A stretch of 64,000 nucleotides of DNA from Limnohabitans curvus. Its GTDB lineage: Bacteria; Pseudomonadota; Gammaproteobacteria; Burkholderiales; Burkholderiaceae_C. Below are positions 8,388-16,629 of the stretch, one piece after another. The notes beneath the pieces were generated by a model. It did no database searches. It was not told where the DNA came from and worked only from the letters and a program-made list of their open reading frames with translations. The stretch covers positions 62,001-126,000 of the forward strand of contig NZ_NESP01000001.1 of NCBI RefSeq assembly GCF_003063475.1, written 5' to 3'. The first letter of the stretch is position 1; every line of letters starts with the position of its first letter. A program made the position numbers and the translations under genes.

Positions 8388-8948
8388 ATGTTTAAGAAGT
8401 TTTTCCTGTTGACCTGCCTGCTCCTGTCCGTGTGGACGGGTGTGCTTGCGCAAGACAAACCGACTGCATCACGTGCTCTGTTGGCTCGCCCACCTCAATC
8501 TGGGGCCGAACCCATGTTGTTGCTGGGGCCGAAGAATCGTCCCTACACCGAAATCTTGGTTCACACCACCAAGCTCGACTACTTTGATTGCAACGGTATC
8601 GTGGCACCTTGGTTTCGTGAACTGGTCGTGGCAGAGATGAACTATTTTGCCGAATTGGTTGATTTGCCATTCGTCAAAGGTGATGCCTGCGTGGTGAGTA
8701 TTGGCACCGACAAAAGCTTGACACCTGGGCGTATCAACATTCACCTTTATGTGAACCAGCAGCGCTTGACGGCTTGCGTGCGCAACGAACAATGCCCGGT
8801 GTTTCGCAGCATCAGCCTGATTCCTAAAGACAAAGTGCTTTACCGTTCTTACTTCTTGTCAGATATGTCACGCAAGCTCATCTCTCAACAATGCGTCACA
8901 GACAAAGGCAAGTTGTTCACAGACACCACTTGTTATACCGTCCCTTAA
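8388..8948 (+). CDS. Secreted six-cysteine protein, paralog 1, function unknown
   Basis: A 186-residue protein with a Sec signal peptide (hydrophobic FFLLTCLLLSVWTGVLA, likely cut after LAQ or VLA). The mature part has six cysteines: YFDC, DAC, TAC-VRNEQ-C, QQC and TTC. The spacing of 32 between the first two, 5 between the third and fourth, and 12 between the last two is identical in the next gene, which is a clear paralog. Shared words are AEMN/SEMN, PKDK and LYRSY. Three disulfides in the periplasm are a reasonable guess. I do not recognise the family. Confidence 0.78.
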   Translation: MFKKFFLLTCLLLSVWTGVLAQDKPTASRALLARPPQSGAEPMLLLGPKNRPYTEILVHTTKLDYFDCNGIVAPWFRELVVAEMNYFAELVDLPFVKGDACVVSIGTDKSLTPGRINIHLYVNQQRLTACVRNEQCPVFRSISLIPKDKVLYRSYFLSDMSRKLISQQCVTDKGKLFTDTTCYTVP

Positions 8949-9004
8949 GGCTTTTTTGCCTGCGGAGCTAAAGCCTCCCCTTGAACAGTCGATCTTCTAG
9001 GGAT

Positions 9005-9964
9005 ATGCGTTTTTCAACCTTCACACTTCTCGCGACGACTCTGCTGATGACGAGCCTCATGGGCTCGCCAGCGTTTGCGAATGATCCGCCTAAGAAGGCT
9101 GCGGCCAAAGAGGAACCGCCTAAGCCGAAATTCGACTACATCGAAGAAAATGGTGAAGTTGGACGCAGCGGTTACATCTACAAACGCGTGGCTAAACCGA
9201 AGTTTGAGGAGCCCCAAGAAGTTCCTAAAGCTGAGCCCAAAGAAGCGCATAAGCCAGAACCCAAAGACGACCACGGCAAAAAAGACGACGGCCACGGTGC
9301 GCCTAAAAAAGAAGAGAAAAAGGACGATGGCCACGGTGCTCCTCCTAAAAAGGACGAAAAGAAGAAAGACGATGGCCATGGTGACCCTAAAAAGGACGCC
9401 AAAAAAGGTGGTGATGGTCACGGCGGAGGTCACGGCAAAGCCGATAAAAAGGCCCCCCCCCCTGCTGTGAGTGCCATTTACGACGCTGCCATCATCCAGC
9501 TCGATAGCAACAACCGACCGCTCACGCCCGTGGTGTTTACGAATACGTATGCCGATTACTTTGTGTGTCACAAAACCATCAAAGCCAAATACCGTGACAC
9601 GGTGCTGTCTGAGATGAACACCTTTGCCGATCGCATGGGCCTACCCCACGCGCAAGACATGCCTTGCATGATCAAGGTGGCCAAACCCAAAACAAAGTTT
9701 CCGGGTGCGATTTACATTGAGTTTTATGTCGACGACAAAGCCGAAAAAGAATGCATCAAAAAAGGCGAATGTGGTTCGACACGTCTCATGATGTTGCACC
9801 CTAAAGACAAAACAGGCATCAAGAGCAAAGAGCTCTACCGCTCTTACGTGCTGACCGACGAAAAGAAGTTCCGTCGTGCCAATTTCTGCGTGAGCCCAGA
9901 TGGCCAGTTACTTGGAGAAAAGAACTGCTACGTGGCGTTGAACCCAGACTGGTTATTCAACTAA
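9005..9964 (+). CDS. Secreted six-cysteine protein, paralog 2, with His/Asp/Lys-rich repeat linker
   Basis: A 319-residue predicted periplasmic protein. I choose the ATG at 9005 rather than the upstream in-frame TTG at 8981, because it gives a clean signal peptide ending SPAFA. Mature order: a Lys/Pro-rich segment with a GEVGRSGYIYKRV block, a highly charged linker with repeated DDGHG units (about residues 90-145), a Pro stretch encoded by a C10 tract, then a C-terminal domain homologous to the preceding gene with the same six cysteines (YFVC, MPC, KEC-IKKGE-C, NFC, KNC). The linker could bind divalent metal through its histidines, or act as a flexible spacer. The family is not recognised. 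Confidence 0.8.
   Translation: MRFSTFTLLATTLLMTSLMGSPAFANDPPKKAAAKEEPPKPKFDYIEENGEVGRSGYIYKRVAKPKFEEPQEVPKAEPKEAHKPEPKDDHGKKDDGHGAPKKEEKKDDGHGAPPKKDEKKKDDGHGDPKKDAKKGGDGHGGGHGKADKKAPPPAVSAIYDAAIIQLDSNNRPLTPVVFTNTYADYFVCHKTIKAKYRDTVLSEMNTFADRMGLPHAQDMPCMIKVAKPKTKFPGAIYIEFYVDDKAEKECIKKGECGSTRLMMLHPKDKTGIKSKELYRSYVLTDEKKFRRANFCVSPDGQLLGEKNCYVALNPDWLFN
9284..9430 (+). repeat. Degenerate in-frame tandem repeat encoding DDGHG units
   Basis: Four copies of a unit beginning with GAC/GAT-GGC-CAC-GGT occur at 9284, 9323, 9368 and 9410, spaced 39-45 bases, always in frame. Each encodes (D)DGHG followed by a Pro/Lys/Glu spacer. Copy number is likely to vary between strains. Confidence 0.8.
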
Positions 9965-9982
9965 GTGACGTGTTTCAAAAGG

Positions 9983-10059
9983 TGGCCTGTCCGACAGGAA
10001 TCGAACCTGTGACCCACAACTTAGAAGGTTGTTGCTCTATCCAACTGAGCTACGGACAG
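9983..10059 (-). tRNA. tRNA-Arg (anticodon TCT)
   Basis: A 77-base cloverleaf with encoded CCA. Acceptor stem CTGTCCG pairs with CGGACAG; D-stem GCTC/GAGC; anticodon stem ACAAC/GTTGT with loop CTTCTAA, giving anticodon TCT; T-arm ACAGG-TTCGATT-CCTGT. It lies 43 bases downstream of tRNA-Pro on the same strand, with a terminator-like palindrome between. Confidence 0.97.
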
Positions 10060-10064
10060 AAATG

Positions 10065-10095
10065 AAAAAAGGCCTCGAAATTCGAGGCCTTTTTT
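10065..10095. terminator. Bidirectional intrinsic terminator between the two tRNA genes
   Basis: A6, then a perfect inverted repeat (GGCCTCGAA, one base, TTCGAGGCC), then T6. It has T tracts on both strands, so it can end tRNA-Pro transcripts on the minus strand. If efficient, tRNA-Arg would depend on readthrough or on a promoter inside this palindrome. Confidence 0.8.
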
Positions 10096-10102
10096 GCTTT
10101 TG

Positions 10103-10179
<77 letters not shown>

Positions 10180-10265
10180 ATTTGGTTATTGTAACTCGCA
10201 AATGACCTCTTTTCAGTCGCGATCGAAATGAAAATCTAGTGGCGATGTTGATTCACAATTGAGAC

Positions 10266-11195
10266 GTGAAAATTGATTTTGATGGCATACAAGCATTTGT
10301 GGTGACGGCAGAACTCGGCGGCTTCAACAAAGCCGCCGACCAGCTACACATCACGCAAACCGCACTCACACGCCGGGTGCAAAAACTCGAGGCTTATTTG
10401 GGCTTAAAGCTGCTTGACCGCACCACGCGTCGCGTCGAGATGACCGCTGTTGGCCGTGACTTTTTACCCCAAGCCCGCGCCATCGTGAATGAAATGACCT
10501 CTGCAGTGGGCCGTCTCAAAGACATGTCACAGCATGCGAAAGGCAACTTCACCCTCGCCTGCGTGCCCAGCATGGCCGCACACATGCTGCCTGAGCTGAT
10601 TCGTCAATATGCCGATGAGTGCCCGGGTAACCGCATTCGTCTCTTGGATGCGGCTTCTTACGAAGTGCGTGAGGCTGTACTCAACCACCAAGCCGAAATT
10701 GGCATTGCGGTGAACGGCGAAGTTCACCCCGACCTCATTGAAACCCCTTTGTTTGACGACCCCTTGGTCTTCATTTGTCGAGACACGCATCCACTGCAAG
10801 GCAAAGACACCGTGACATGGGCAGACATGCGCGAAGCCGACTTGATTGTGGTGAGCAACTTCATGGCCACCCGTGTGTTCATGGACTACCAGTTGGCCAA
10901 GCACGGCATCCGGCTCAACGGCAACTATGAAGTTCAACACCACGCCACGGCTATCAATCTGGTCGCAGCAGGTGTGGGCTGCGCCATCCTGCCTTCCTCC
11001 ACCTTGCTAGAAGGTGACCGCGCCCATGTGCGCAAAATCACCTTGACTGGGCCTGTGGTGAAACGCAGAGTGGCTTTGCTGCGCCACAAAAACACCAGCC
11101 TTTCGCCAGCCGCCCAAGCCTTTTATGAGTTGATTCAAAAAGCACACCTCAAGCCCAAGACATCAAAAACCCAATTGATGCGAAAAACGAAATAA
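10266..11195 (+). CDS. LysR-family regulator, probable TcuR-like activator of tricarballylate genes
   Basis: A 309-residue LTTR. The N-terminal helix-turn-helix is at about residues 18-45 (FNKAADQLHITQTALTRRVQKLEAYLG), followed by the linker helix and a periplasmic-binding-protein-like effector domain (PSMAAHMLPELIRQYADECPGNRIRLLDA; GVGCAILPSS). The start codon is GTG. It lies 54 bases upstream of tcuA in the same direction; in Salmonella, TcuR is a LysR-type activator of tcuABC, so this assignment is by context. A tricarballylate-type ligand is inferred. Confidence 0.88.
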   Translation: MKIDFDGIQAFVVTAELGGFNKAADQLHITQTALTRRVQKLEAYLGLKLLDRTTRRVEMTAVGRDFLPQARAIVNEMTSAVGRLKDMSQHAKGNFTLACVPSMAAHMLPELIRQYADECPGNRIRLLDAASYEVREAVLNHQAEIGIAVNGEVHPDLIETPLFDDPLVFICRDTHPLQGKDTVTWADMREADLIVVSNFMATRVFMDYQLAKHGIRLNGNYEVQHHATAINLVAAGVGCAILPSSTLLEGDRAHVRKITLTGPVVKRRVALLRHKNTSLSPAAQAFYELIQKAHLKPKTSKTQLMRKTK

Positions 11196-11249
11196 TCAAA
11201 GCATATATTTCACTTCTCAACATAACTGTTTCGTCCGACACTCTCGGGC

Positions 11250-12692
11250 ATGACAACCAAAGCAAGTACAAAACAGCCTGATGTGCTGGTGATTGGCGGC
11301 GGCAATGCCGCCCTATGCGCCGCACTCATGGCGGCCGAAGCAGGCGCATCGGTCTTGATGCTCGAAGCAGCGCCACGCGAATGGCGTGGTGGCAATTCAG
11401 GCCACACCCGCAACCTGCGCTGCATGCACGACGCACCACAAGACGTGCTGATCGAAGCCTACCCAGAAGAAGAGTATTGGCAAGACTTGCTCAAAGTCAC
11501 GGGCGGCATCACCAACGAGAAACTAGCCCGCTTGGTCATCCGTGCCTCTTCCACTTGTCGCGATTGGATGCGCAAACACGGGGTGCACTTTCAGCCACCT
11601 CTCTCAGGCGCCCTGCATGTGGCACGCACCAACGCGTTTTTCATGGGTGGCGGCAAAGCCTTGGTCAATGCGTATTACCGCAGCGCTGAAAAACTGGGTG
11701 TACAAATTCGCTACAACGCGTCCGTCGACAAACTCGACATTGAAGATGGCCGCTTCGTCGCGGCATACATCGGCCAAGAGCGCATCACGGCCAAAGCCTG
11801 CGTGTTGGCAGCTGGTGGCTTTGAGTCCAATCGCGAATGGCTGCGCGAAGCATGGGGCCAAAACGAGCGCGGTGAATGGCCTGCCGACAACTTCCTCATC
11901 CGTGGCACGAAATTCAACCAAGGCGTGTTGCTCAAACACATGTTGGCCCATGGCGCGGACCGCATTGGCGACCCCACCCAAGCCCATATGGTGGCGATTG
12001 ACGCACGCGCCCCGCTCTATGACGGTGGCATTTGCACCCGCATTGACTGCGTGTCGCTCGGCGTGGTGGTCAACCGCGAAGGCCAACGTTTCTATGACGA
12101 AGGCGAAGACTTCTGGCCAAAGCGCTACGCCATTTGGGGCCGTTTGGTGGCACAGCAGCCGGGGCAAATTGGCTATTCAATCATCGATGCCAAAGCCATT
12201 GGCCGCTTCATGCCGCCAGTGTTTCCCGGTGTGCAAGCCAACACCTTGCCAGAGCTTGCGCAAAAACTTGGCTTGCCTGTGGACACCTTCATGCAAACCC
12301 TCAACGACTACAACCGCGCGTGCCGCATCGGCACGTTTGACCACACCAGCTTGGACGACTGCCACACCGAAGGCGTGACGCCTGCCAAAACGCATTGGGC
12401 TCGCCCCATCGACACCGGTCCGTTCTATGGCTACGCCTTGCGCCCTGGTATCACCTTTACTTACCTTGGTCTCAAAACCGATGAAACAGCCGCGGTGCGC
12501 TTTAACGATGTACCCAGCGACAACCTGTTTGTGGCGGGCGAAATGATGTCTGGCAACGTGCTGGGCAAGGGCTACACCGCAGGTGTGGGCATGTCGATTG
12601 GCACAGCGTTTGGCCGCATTGCTGGCACACAAGCCGCCAAAGCTGCCCAAGCTGCTTTAGCTTCCAAGGAGGCTGCACATGCAAACGCTTGA
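11250..12692 (+). CDS. tcuA: FAD-dependent tricarballylate dehydrogenase
   Basis: A 480-residue flavoprotein of the succinate dehydrogenase/fumarate reductase flavoprotein family that oxidises tricarballylate to cis-aconitate. The N-terminal FAD dinucleotide-binding motif [20 protein letters not shown] is at residues 13-32; [12 protein letters not shown] (about 48-59) is characteristic of TcuA/CobZ proteins. The C-terminal FAD block [32 protein letters not shown] is intact. It overlaps tcuB by 14 bases; TcuB reoxidises its reduced FAD. Confidence 0.93.
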   Translation: MTTKASTKQPDVLVIGGGNAALCAALMAAEAGASVLMLEAAPREWRGGNSGHTRNLRCMHDAPQDVLIEAYPEEEYWQDLLKVTGGITNEKLARLVIRASSTCRDWMRKHGVHFQPPLSGALHVARTNAFFMGGGKALVNAYYRSAEKLGVQIRYNASVDKLDIEDGRFVAAYIGQERITAKACVLAAGGFESNREWLREAWGQNERGEWPADNFLIRGTKFNQGVLLKHMLAHGADRIGDPTQAHMVAIDARAPLYDGGICTRIDCVSLGVVVNREGQRFYDEGEDFWPKRYAIWGRLVAQQPGQIGYSIIDAKAIGRFMPPVFPGVQANTLPELAQKLGLPVDTFMQTLNDYNRACRIGTFDHTSLDDCHTEGVTPAKTHWARPIDTGPFYGYALRPGITFTYLGLKTDETAAVRFNDVPSDNLFVAGEMMSGNVLGKGYTAGVGMSIGTAFGRIAGTQAAKAAQAALASKEAAHANA

Positions 12693-13851
12693 TGCCCTCA
12701 CACGCGACGCACGTGCTTTGGCCAATGGCGAAGTTGTACTGTCTGCGCCTGAAACCGAAGTGGCGCGACAGCTGCAAATTTGCAATGCCTGCCGCTACTG
12801 CGAAGGCTTTTGCGCCATGTTCCCCGCGATGACGCGTCGCTTGGAATTTGGCAAAGCCGACATCCATTACCTCGCCAACCTCTGCCACAACTGCGGCGCC
12901 TGTTTGCATGCCTGCCAATACGCACCGCCGCACGAGTTTGCGGTCAATGTGCCGCAAGCCATGGCGCAGGTGCGCGGCCAAACGTATGCCGACTACGCAT
13001 GGCCTTCTGCCTTAGGCGCGCTCTACAAGCGCAATGGCCTCACTTTGTCATTAGCTTTGGCCGCTGGCTTGTCGCTGTTTTTGCTGCTCGCCCTGCAAAT
13101 GAATGGCACCTTGTGGGCCAGCAAGCTGCCGGGCAACTTCTACGACGTGTTTCCGCACAATTTGTTGGTCAGCTTGTTCGCGCCCGTGTTCTTGTTTGCC
13201 GCATTGGCATTGAGCTTAGGCGTGCGACGTTTTTGGCGTGACATCACCCCCGCCACCAGCGGTGCTGCGGTGACCCCACCTGCAGCCAGTGAAGCCACGC
13301 AAGACGTGTTGCGACTGAAATACCTAGATGGCGGACACGGCGAAGGCTGTCACAACGAAGACGATGCGTTCACGCTGTCGCGCCGTCGCGCACACCACCT
13401 CACTTTTTACGGGTTCATGCTTTGCTTTGCCGCCACCAGCTTAGGCACGGTGTATCACTATGCCTTCGGCTGGATCGCCCCTTATGACCTCCCCAGCATG
13501 CCCAAACTACTGGGCGCGATCGGTGGCGTGAGTTTGTTGTTGGGCACGGCAGGCCTGTCCAAGCTCCACCGGCAACGCCACCCCATGCACGGCGATGCGG
13601 CGCAAAAACCGATGGACTTGGGCTTCATCGCCTTGCTGTTTTTCACCAGTCTGAGCGGCCTGGCCTTGTGGTTGGGCCGCGGTAGCGCCGCCTTACCTGC
13701 GCTGTTGGCCATTCATTTGGGTGTGGTGATGGCCTTGTTTGCCACCCTGCCCTACGGCAAGTTTGCGCACGGTATTTTTAGAACGGCGGCATTGCTACGC
13801 CATGCCGTTGAAAAACGACAACCCAACCAACTCGGCTTGGGCAGCGAATAA
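12679..13851 (+). CDS. tcuB: Tricarballylate utilization 4Fe-4S membrane protein TcuB (CitB family)
   Basis: A 390-residue iron-sulfur and probably heme-containing membrane protein that passes electrons from TcuA to quinone. Two cysteine clusters are seen: [11 protein letters not shown] (about residues 34-44) and [11 protein letters not shown] (about 69-79), followed by several transmembrane helices with conserved His ([16 protein letters not shown] and HLGVVMALF). A strong AAGGAGG (12666-12672) lies inside the end of tcuA, 6 bases before the ATG, indicating efficient independent initiation despite the overlap. Confidence 0.93.
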   Translation: MQTLDALTRDARALANGEVVLSAPETEVARQLQICNACRYCEGFCAMFPAMTRRLEFGKADIHYLANLCHNCGACLHACQYAPPHEFAVNVPQAMAQVRGQTYADYAWPSALGALYKRNGLTLSLALAAGLSLFLLLALQMNGTLWASKLPGNFYDVFPHNLLVSLFAPVFLFAALALSLGVRRFWRDITPATSGAAVTPPAASEATQDVLRLKYLDGGHGEGCHNEDDAFTLSRRRAHHLTFYGFMLCFAATSLGTVYHYAFGWIAPYDLPSMPKLLGAIGGVSLLLGTAGLSKLHRQRHPMHGDAAQKPMDLGFIALLFFTSLSGLALWLGRGSAALPALLAIHLGVVMALFATLPYGKFAHGIFRTAALLRHAVEKRQPNQLGLGSE

Positions 13852-13868
13852 TTTGAAAGGGACAACCC

Positions 13869-14843
13869 ATGAAAAAACGTAACTTCCTTCGCAACTGCAT
13901 GTTGCTCGCATTCGGCGCATCGGTTTTGACCGCCCACGCCCAAGAGTTTCCACCCAAGAAAACCATCACCATGTTGGTCGGCTTTGCAGCCGGCGGTGCA
14001 GCGGATACAGCGGCGCGCATCATCGCCAGAAAATTGGGAGACAACATCGGCGCGTCGGTGGTCATTGACAACCGGGGCGGTGCAGGCGGCAACATTGCTC
14101 ACCAATTTGCTGCCAATGGCCCGACCGACGGCAGCACGATTTTGTTTGGTTCGGTCGGCCCGCTCACCATCGCACCGCACATGATGAAGCTGCCCTACGA
14201 CCCCGTCAAAGACCTCTCGCCCATCACCATGGGTGTGAACTTTCCTAACGTGTTGGTGGTGCACGCAGGCACAGGCATCAAGACCTTTGCAGAGTACATC
14301 GCCTACGCGAAGAAGAATCCAAGCAAACTCGACTATGCGTCGACAGGGCCTGGCTCAGCCTCTCACCTCGCTGGTGAGTTGCTAGACGACATGGCAGGGA
14401 TAGACACCGTGCACGTACCCTACAAAGGCGGCGCACCTGCCTTGCAGGATTTGTTAGGTGGTCGTGTTGCCGCTTACTTCTCGACCTACTCCACGTCGCA
14501 AGCCTACATCGACAACGGTAAGCTCATTCCTTTGGCCAGCACCGGAGCGCAACGCCTGAAACAACTCCCAAAAATTCCGACCGTGGCTGAGTCTGGCTAC
14601 CCAGGTTTTAGCGCAACCAACTGGTATGCCTTTGTCGCCTCATCCAAAGTGCCTGCGCCCATCTTGGACCGTTGGAACACAGAGCTAGTCAAAGTATTGA
14701 AGTCACCCGATGTGGTGGAGCAACTCAACAGCCACGGCCTCACCCCACAGCCAGGTACGCGCGATGAATTGGCCAAGTACATCGCCAAAGAATCGGCCAC
14801 ATGGGGACGTGTGATTCGTGAACGAAAAATCACAGGCGAATAA
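13869..14843 (+). CDS. Bug-family tripartite tricarboxylate transporter substrate-binding protein
   Basis: A 324-residue periplasmic binding protein of the Bug (TctC-like) family, with signal peptide ending LTAHAQ. Diagnostic blocks are VGFAAGGAADTAARIIA (about residues 37-53), GSVGPLTIAPHMMKLPYD, the KLDYASTGPGSASHLAGELL segment and VPYKGGAPALQDLLGG. It follows tcuB by 17 bases, so it most likely captures tricarballylate, citrate or a relative for this pathway. No TctA/TctB membrane partner genes are nearby; in Bordetella and relatives such orphan binding proteins are very common. Confidence 0.92.
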   Translation: MKKRNFLRNCMLLAFGASVLTAHAQEFPPKKTITMLVGFAAGGAADTAARIIARKLGDNIGASVVIDNRGGAGGNIAHQFAANGPTDGSTILFGSVGPLTIAPHMMKLPYDPVKDLSPITMGVNFPNVLVVHAGTGIKTFAEYIAYAKKNPSKLDYASTGPGSASHLAGELLDDMAGIDTVHVPYKGGAPALQDLLGGRVAAYFSTYSTSQAYIDNGKLIPLASTGAQRLKQLPKIPTVAESGYPGFSATNWYAFVASSKVPAPILDRWNTELVKVLKSPDVVEQLNSHGLTPQPGTRDELAKYIAKESATWGRVIRERKITGE

Positions 14844-14867
14844 AAAATAACCAAACGGAGACAACAC

Positions 14868-15659
14868 ATGACATTGACACACCACATCACCCGCCGCCTG
14901 CTACTGGTTGGCGTTGGGTTATTTTTAGCTGCCGCGCAGATTGCCCAAGCTGCCGAGATTCGCGTCATCACCTCAGGCGCATTCACCGAAGCCTACAAAC
15001 AACTCGTGCCTGAGTTTGAAAAACAAACCGGCCACAAAGTCATCAGCGCGTTTGGTGCATCCGTAGGCAATGCCCCTGACGCCATTCCCACCCGCTTCTC
15101 GCGCGGTGAAAAGTTTGACTTGATTATTTTGTCGGACGGCGGCTTAGAGGCGATGATAAAAAAAGGCAATGTCATCCAAGGCAGTCGCGTGGATTTGGTG
15201 CGATCGCAAATTGGCGCTGCAGTTCGCAAAGGCACCCCCAAGCCCGACATCAGCACGGTAGCGGCTTTGAAACAAACCTTGCTCAACGCCAAGTCCATTG
15301 CTTACTCGGCCAGTGCCAGTGGCACCTATTTGTCGACTGAGCTGTTCCCTAAACTCGGCGTGGCGGAGCAACTCAAAGACACCGCCAAGAAAATCATGAG
15401 CGAACGCGTGGGCGCTGTCGTGGCACGCGGCGATGCCGAGCTGGGCTTTCAGCAAGTGAGCGAGTTGATTTATTTCAAAGAGCTCGATTTCATTGGCACC
15501 TTGCCCGAGTCTGTGCAGCAAACCATCTTTTTCTCAGCAGGCTTGGTCGAAGGCTCCACCGAGCAAGACACAGCCAAGCAACTGATTAAATTTTTCCAAT
15601 CTCCCGAAGTCGCAGAGACGATTCGTCAAACCGGTTTAGACCCCGTCGCCGCCCGATAA
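14868..15659 (+). CDS. Periplasmic substrate-binding protein, ModA-like (PBP2 fold)
   Basis: A 263-residue predicted periplasmic protein with a signal peptide ending AQAA. The start of the mature protein (EIRVITSGAFTEAYKQLVPEFEKQTG) and the blocks GEKFDLIILSDGG, SIAYSASASGTYLSTELF and AELGFQQVSEL match the molybdate-binding-protein-like superfamily. No modB or modC permease/ATPase follows, so molybdate is not certain; many orphan ModA-like proteins bind other anions. It follows the Bug protein gene by 24 bases and precedes a CoA transferase by 7, suggesting a place in the tcu operon. Confidence 0.85.
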   Translation: MTLTHHITRRLLLVGVGLFLAAAQIAQAAEIRVITSGAFTEAYKQLVPEFEKQTGHKVISAFGASVGNAPDAIPTRFSRGEKFDLIILSDGGLEAMIKKGNVIQGSRVDLVRSQIGAAVRKGTPKPDISTVAALKQTLLNAKSIAYSASASGTYLSTELFPKLGVAEQLKDTAKKIMSERVGAVVARGDAELGFQQVSELIYFKELDFIGTLPESVQQTIFFSAGLVEGSTEQDTAKQLIKFFQSPEVAETIRQTGLDPVAAR

Positions 15660-15666
15660 TGGCGGG

Positions 15667-16584
15667 ATGACTGCTGCACATCACCCCTCCTCCTCTGCCG
15701 CGCCCCTCAAAGGGGTGCGCGTTCTCACCCTCGCTTTGAACCTACCAGGCCCAGCCGCTGTGATGCGGCTGCAGGCCATGGGCGCCAAGTGCACCAAGCT
15801 CGAACCACTCGCGCCTAGCGGCATGAGCACGGCAGACCCCATGGGCATCTACAAGCCTGCCGCTTACGAGGTGATGCACCAAGGCTTGAAGGTGTTGCAA
15901 GCCGACTTGAAGTCTGAACGTGGCCAAGCAGCACTGCACAAACAATTGGTACAAACCGATGTGCTCATCACCTCCTTCCGCCCTTCGGCCTTGGTCAAGC
16001 TGGGCTTGGCTTGGAAAGAGTTGCACAAGCGCTACCCTGCTTTGTGCGTGGTGAGCATCGTGGGTGCCCCAGGTGAACGCGCGGAAGAACCTGGACACGA
16101 TTTGACCTACCAAGCCGACAGTGGCTTGGTCAATGGCCTTGAAATGCCTGCCAGCTTGTATGCCGATATGGGCGGCTCCTTGTTTGCCACCGAAGCGGTA
16201 TTGCAAGCGCTGCTGTTACGTCAACGGCCAGGCAAAGCGCAAGGCAAAGGTGTGTTTCATGAAGTTGCGTTGTGCGATGCATCCTCATACCTCGCCTTGC
16301 CGCGCGCATGGGGCCTCACGCTGCCCAGCGGCGATGTAGGCGGCGCACACGCGGGTTATAAGGTCTACCCTTGCAAAAACGGGCGCGTGGCCTTGGCGGC
16401 CCTAGAGCCGCACTTTGCGGTGCGTTTGTGTGAGGCCGCAGGCTTGCCCAAACAAGCCGCGACACACATGCACAAGCGCAGCACGCATGAAGCAATTGCA
16501 CAGTTCTTGGCACTGCAAACACGCGCACAACTCGAGAAGCTGGCCAACAGCAAAGACATTCCGCTGCACACGTTGCCGCGCTAA
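15667..16584 (+). CDS. CaiB/BaiF-type CoA transferase family protein
   Basis: A 305-residue class III CoA-transferase-like protein, shorter than the usual 360-400. It begins with the family's GVRVLTLALNLPGPAAVMRLQAMGA block, keeps QADLKSERGQAAL and DVLITSFRPSAL, and retains the expected catalytic Asp in LYADMGGSLFATEAV. The C-terminal part is abbreviated. Function could be CoA activation of an acid or alpha-methylacyl-CoA racemase-type chemistry; the linkage to tcuAB genes hints at CoA transfer in acid catabolism, but this is inference. Confidence 0.85.
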   Translation: MTAAHHPSSSAAPLKGVRVLTLALNLPGPAAVMRLQAMGAKCTKLEPLAPSGMSTADPMGIYKPAAYEVMHQGLKVLQADLKSERGQAALHKQLVQTDVLITSFRPSALVKLGLAWKELHKRYPALCVVSIVGAPGERAEEPGHDLTYQADSGLVNGLEMPASLYADMGGSLFATEAVLQALLLRQRPGKAQGKGVFHEVALCDASSYLALPRAWGLTLPSGDVGGAHAGYKVYPCKNGRVALAALEPHFAVRLCEAAGLPKQAATHMHKRSTHEAIAQFLALQTRAQLEKLANSKDIPLHTLPR

Positions 16585-16629
16585 AACACGCGTCAAGTCA
16601 CTGCCGTCCATGCGAACGGCGGGGTGGGC

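Noticed and set aside
9284..9430. CRISPR-like or intergenic repeat interpretation of the tandem units
   Set aside because: Units are contiguous, in frame and coding; there are no unique spacers.
9014..9571. Minus-strand ORF of 185 codons opposite the repeat-linker gene
   Set aside because: Its Phe/Val-rich repeats are the reverse complement of the Lys/Asp/His repeats; no start signal or homology.
10180..10265. Integration site (att) at the 3' end of the tRNA pair
   Set aside because: No integrase gene and no direct repeat of a tRNA 3' end found near the 7.3-10 kb patch.
11542..12378. 278-codon plus-strand ORF inside tcuA
   Set aside because: Shadow frame of tcuA, which has full family motifs in its own frame.
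16585..16629. Hairpin GCCGT/ACGGC between the CoA transferase and hydratase genes
   Set aside because: Only five pairs, with no T tract on either strand.
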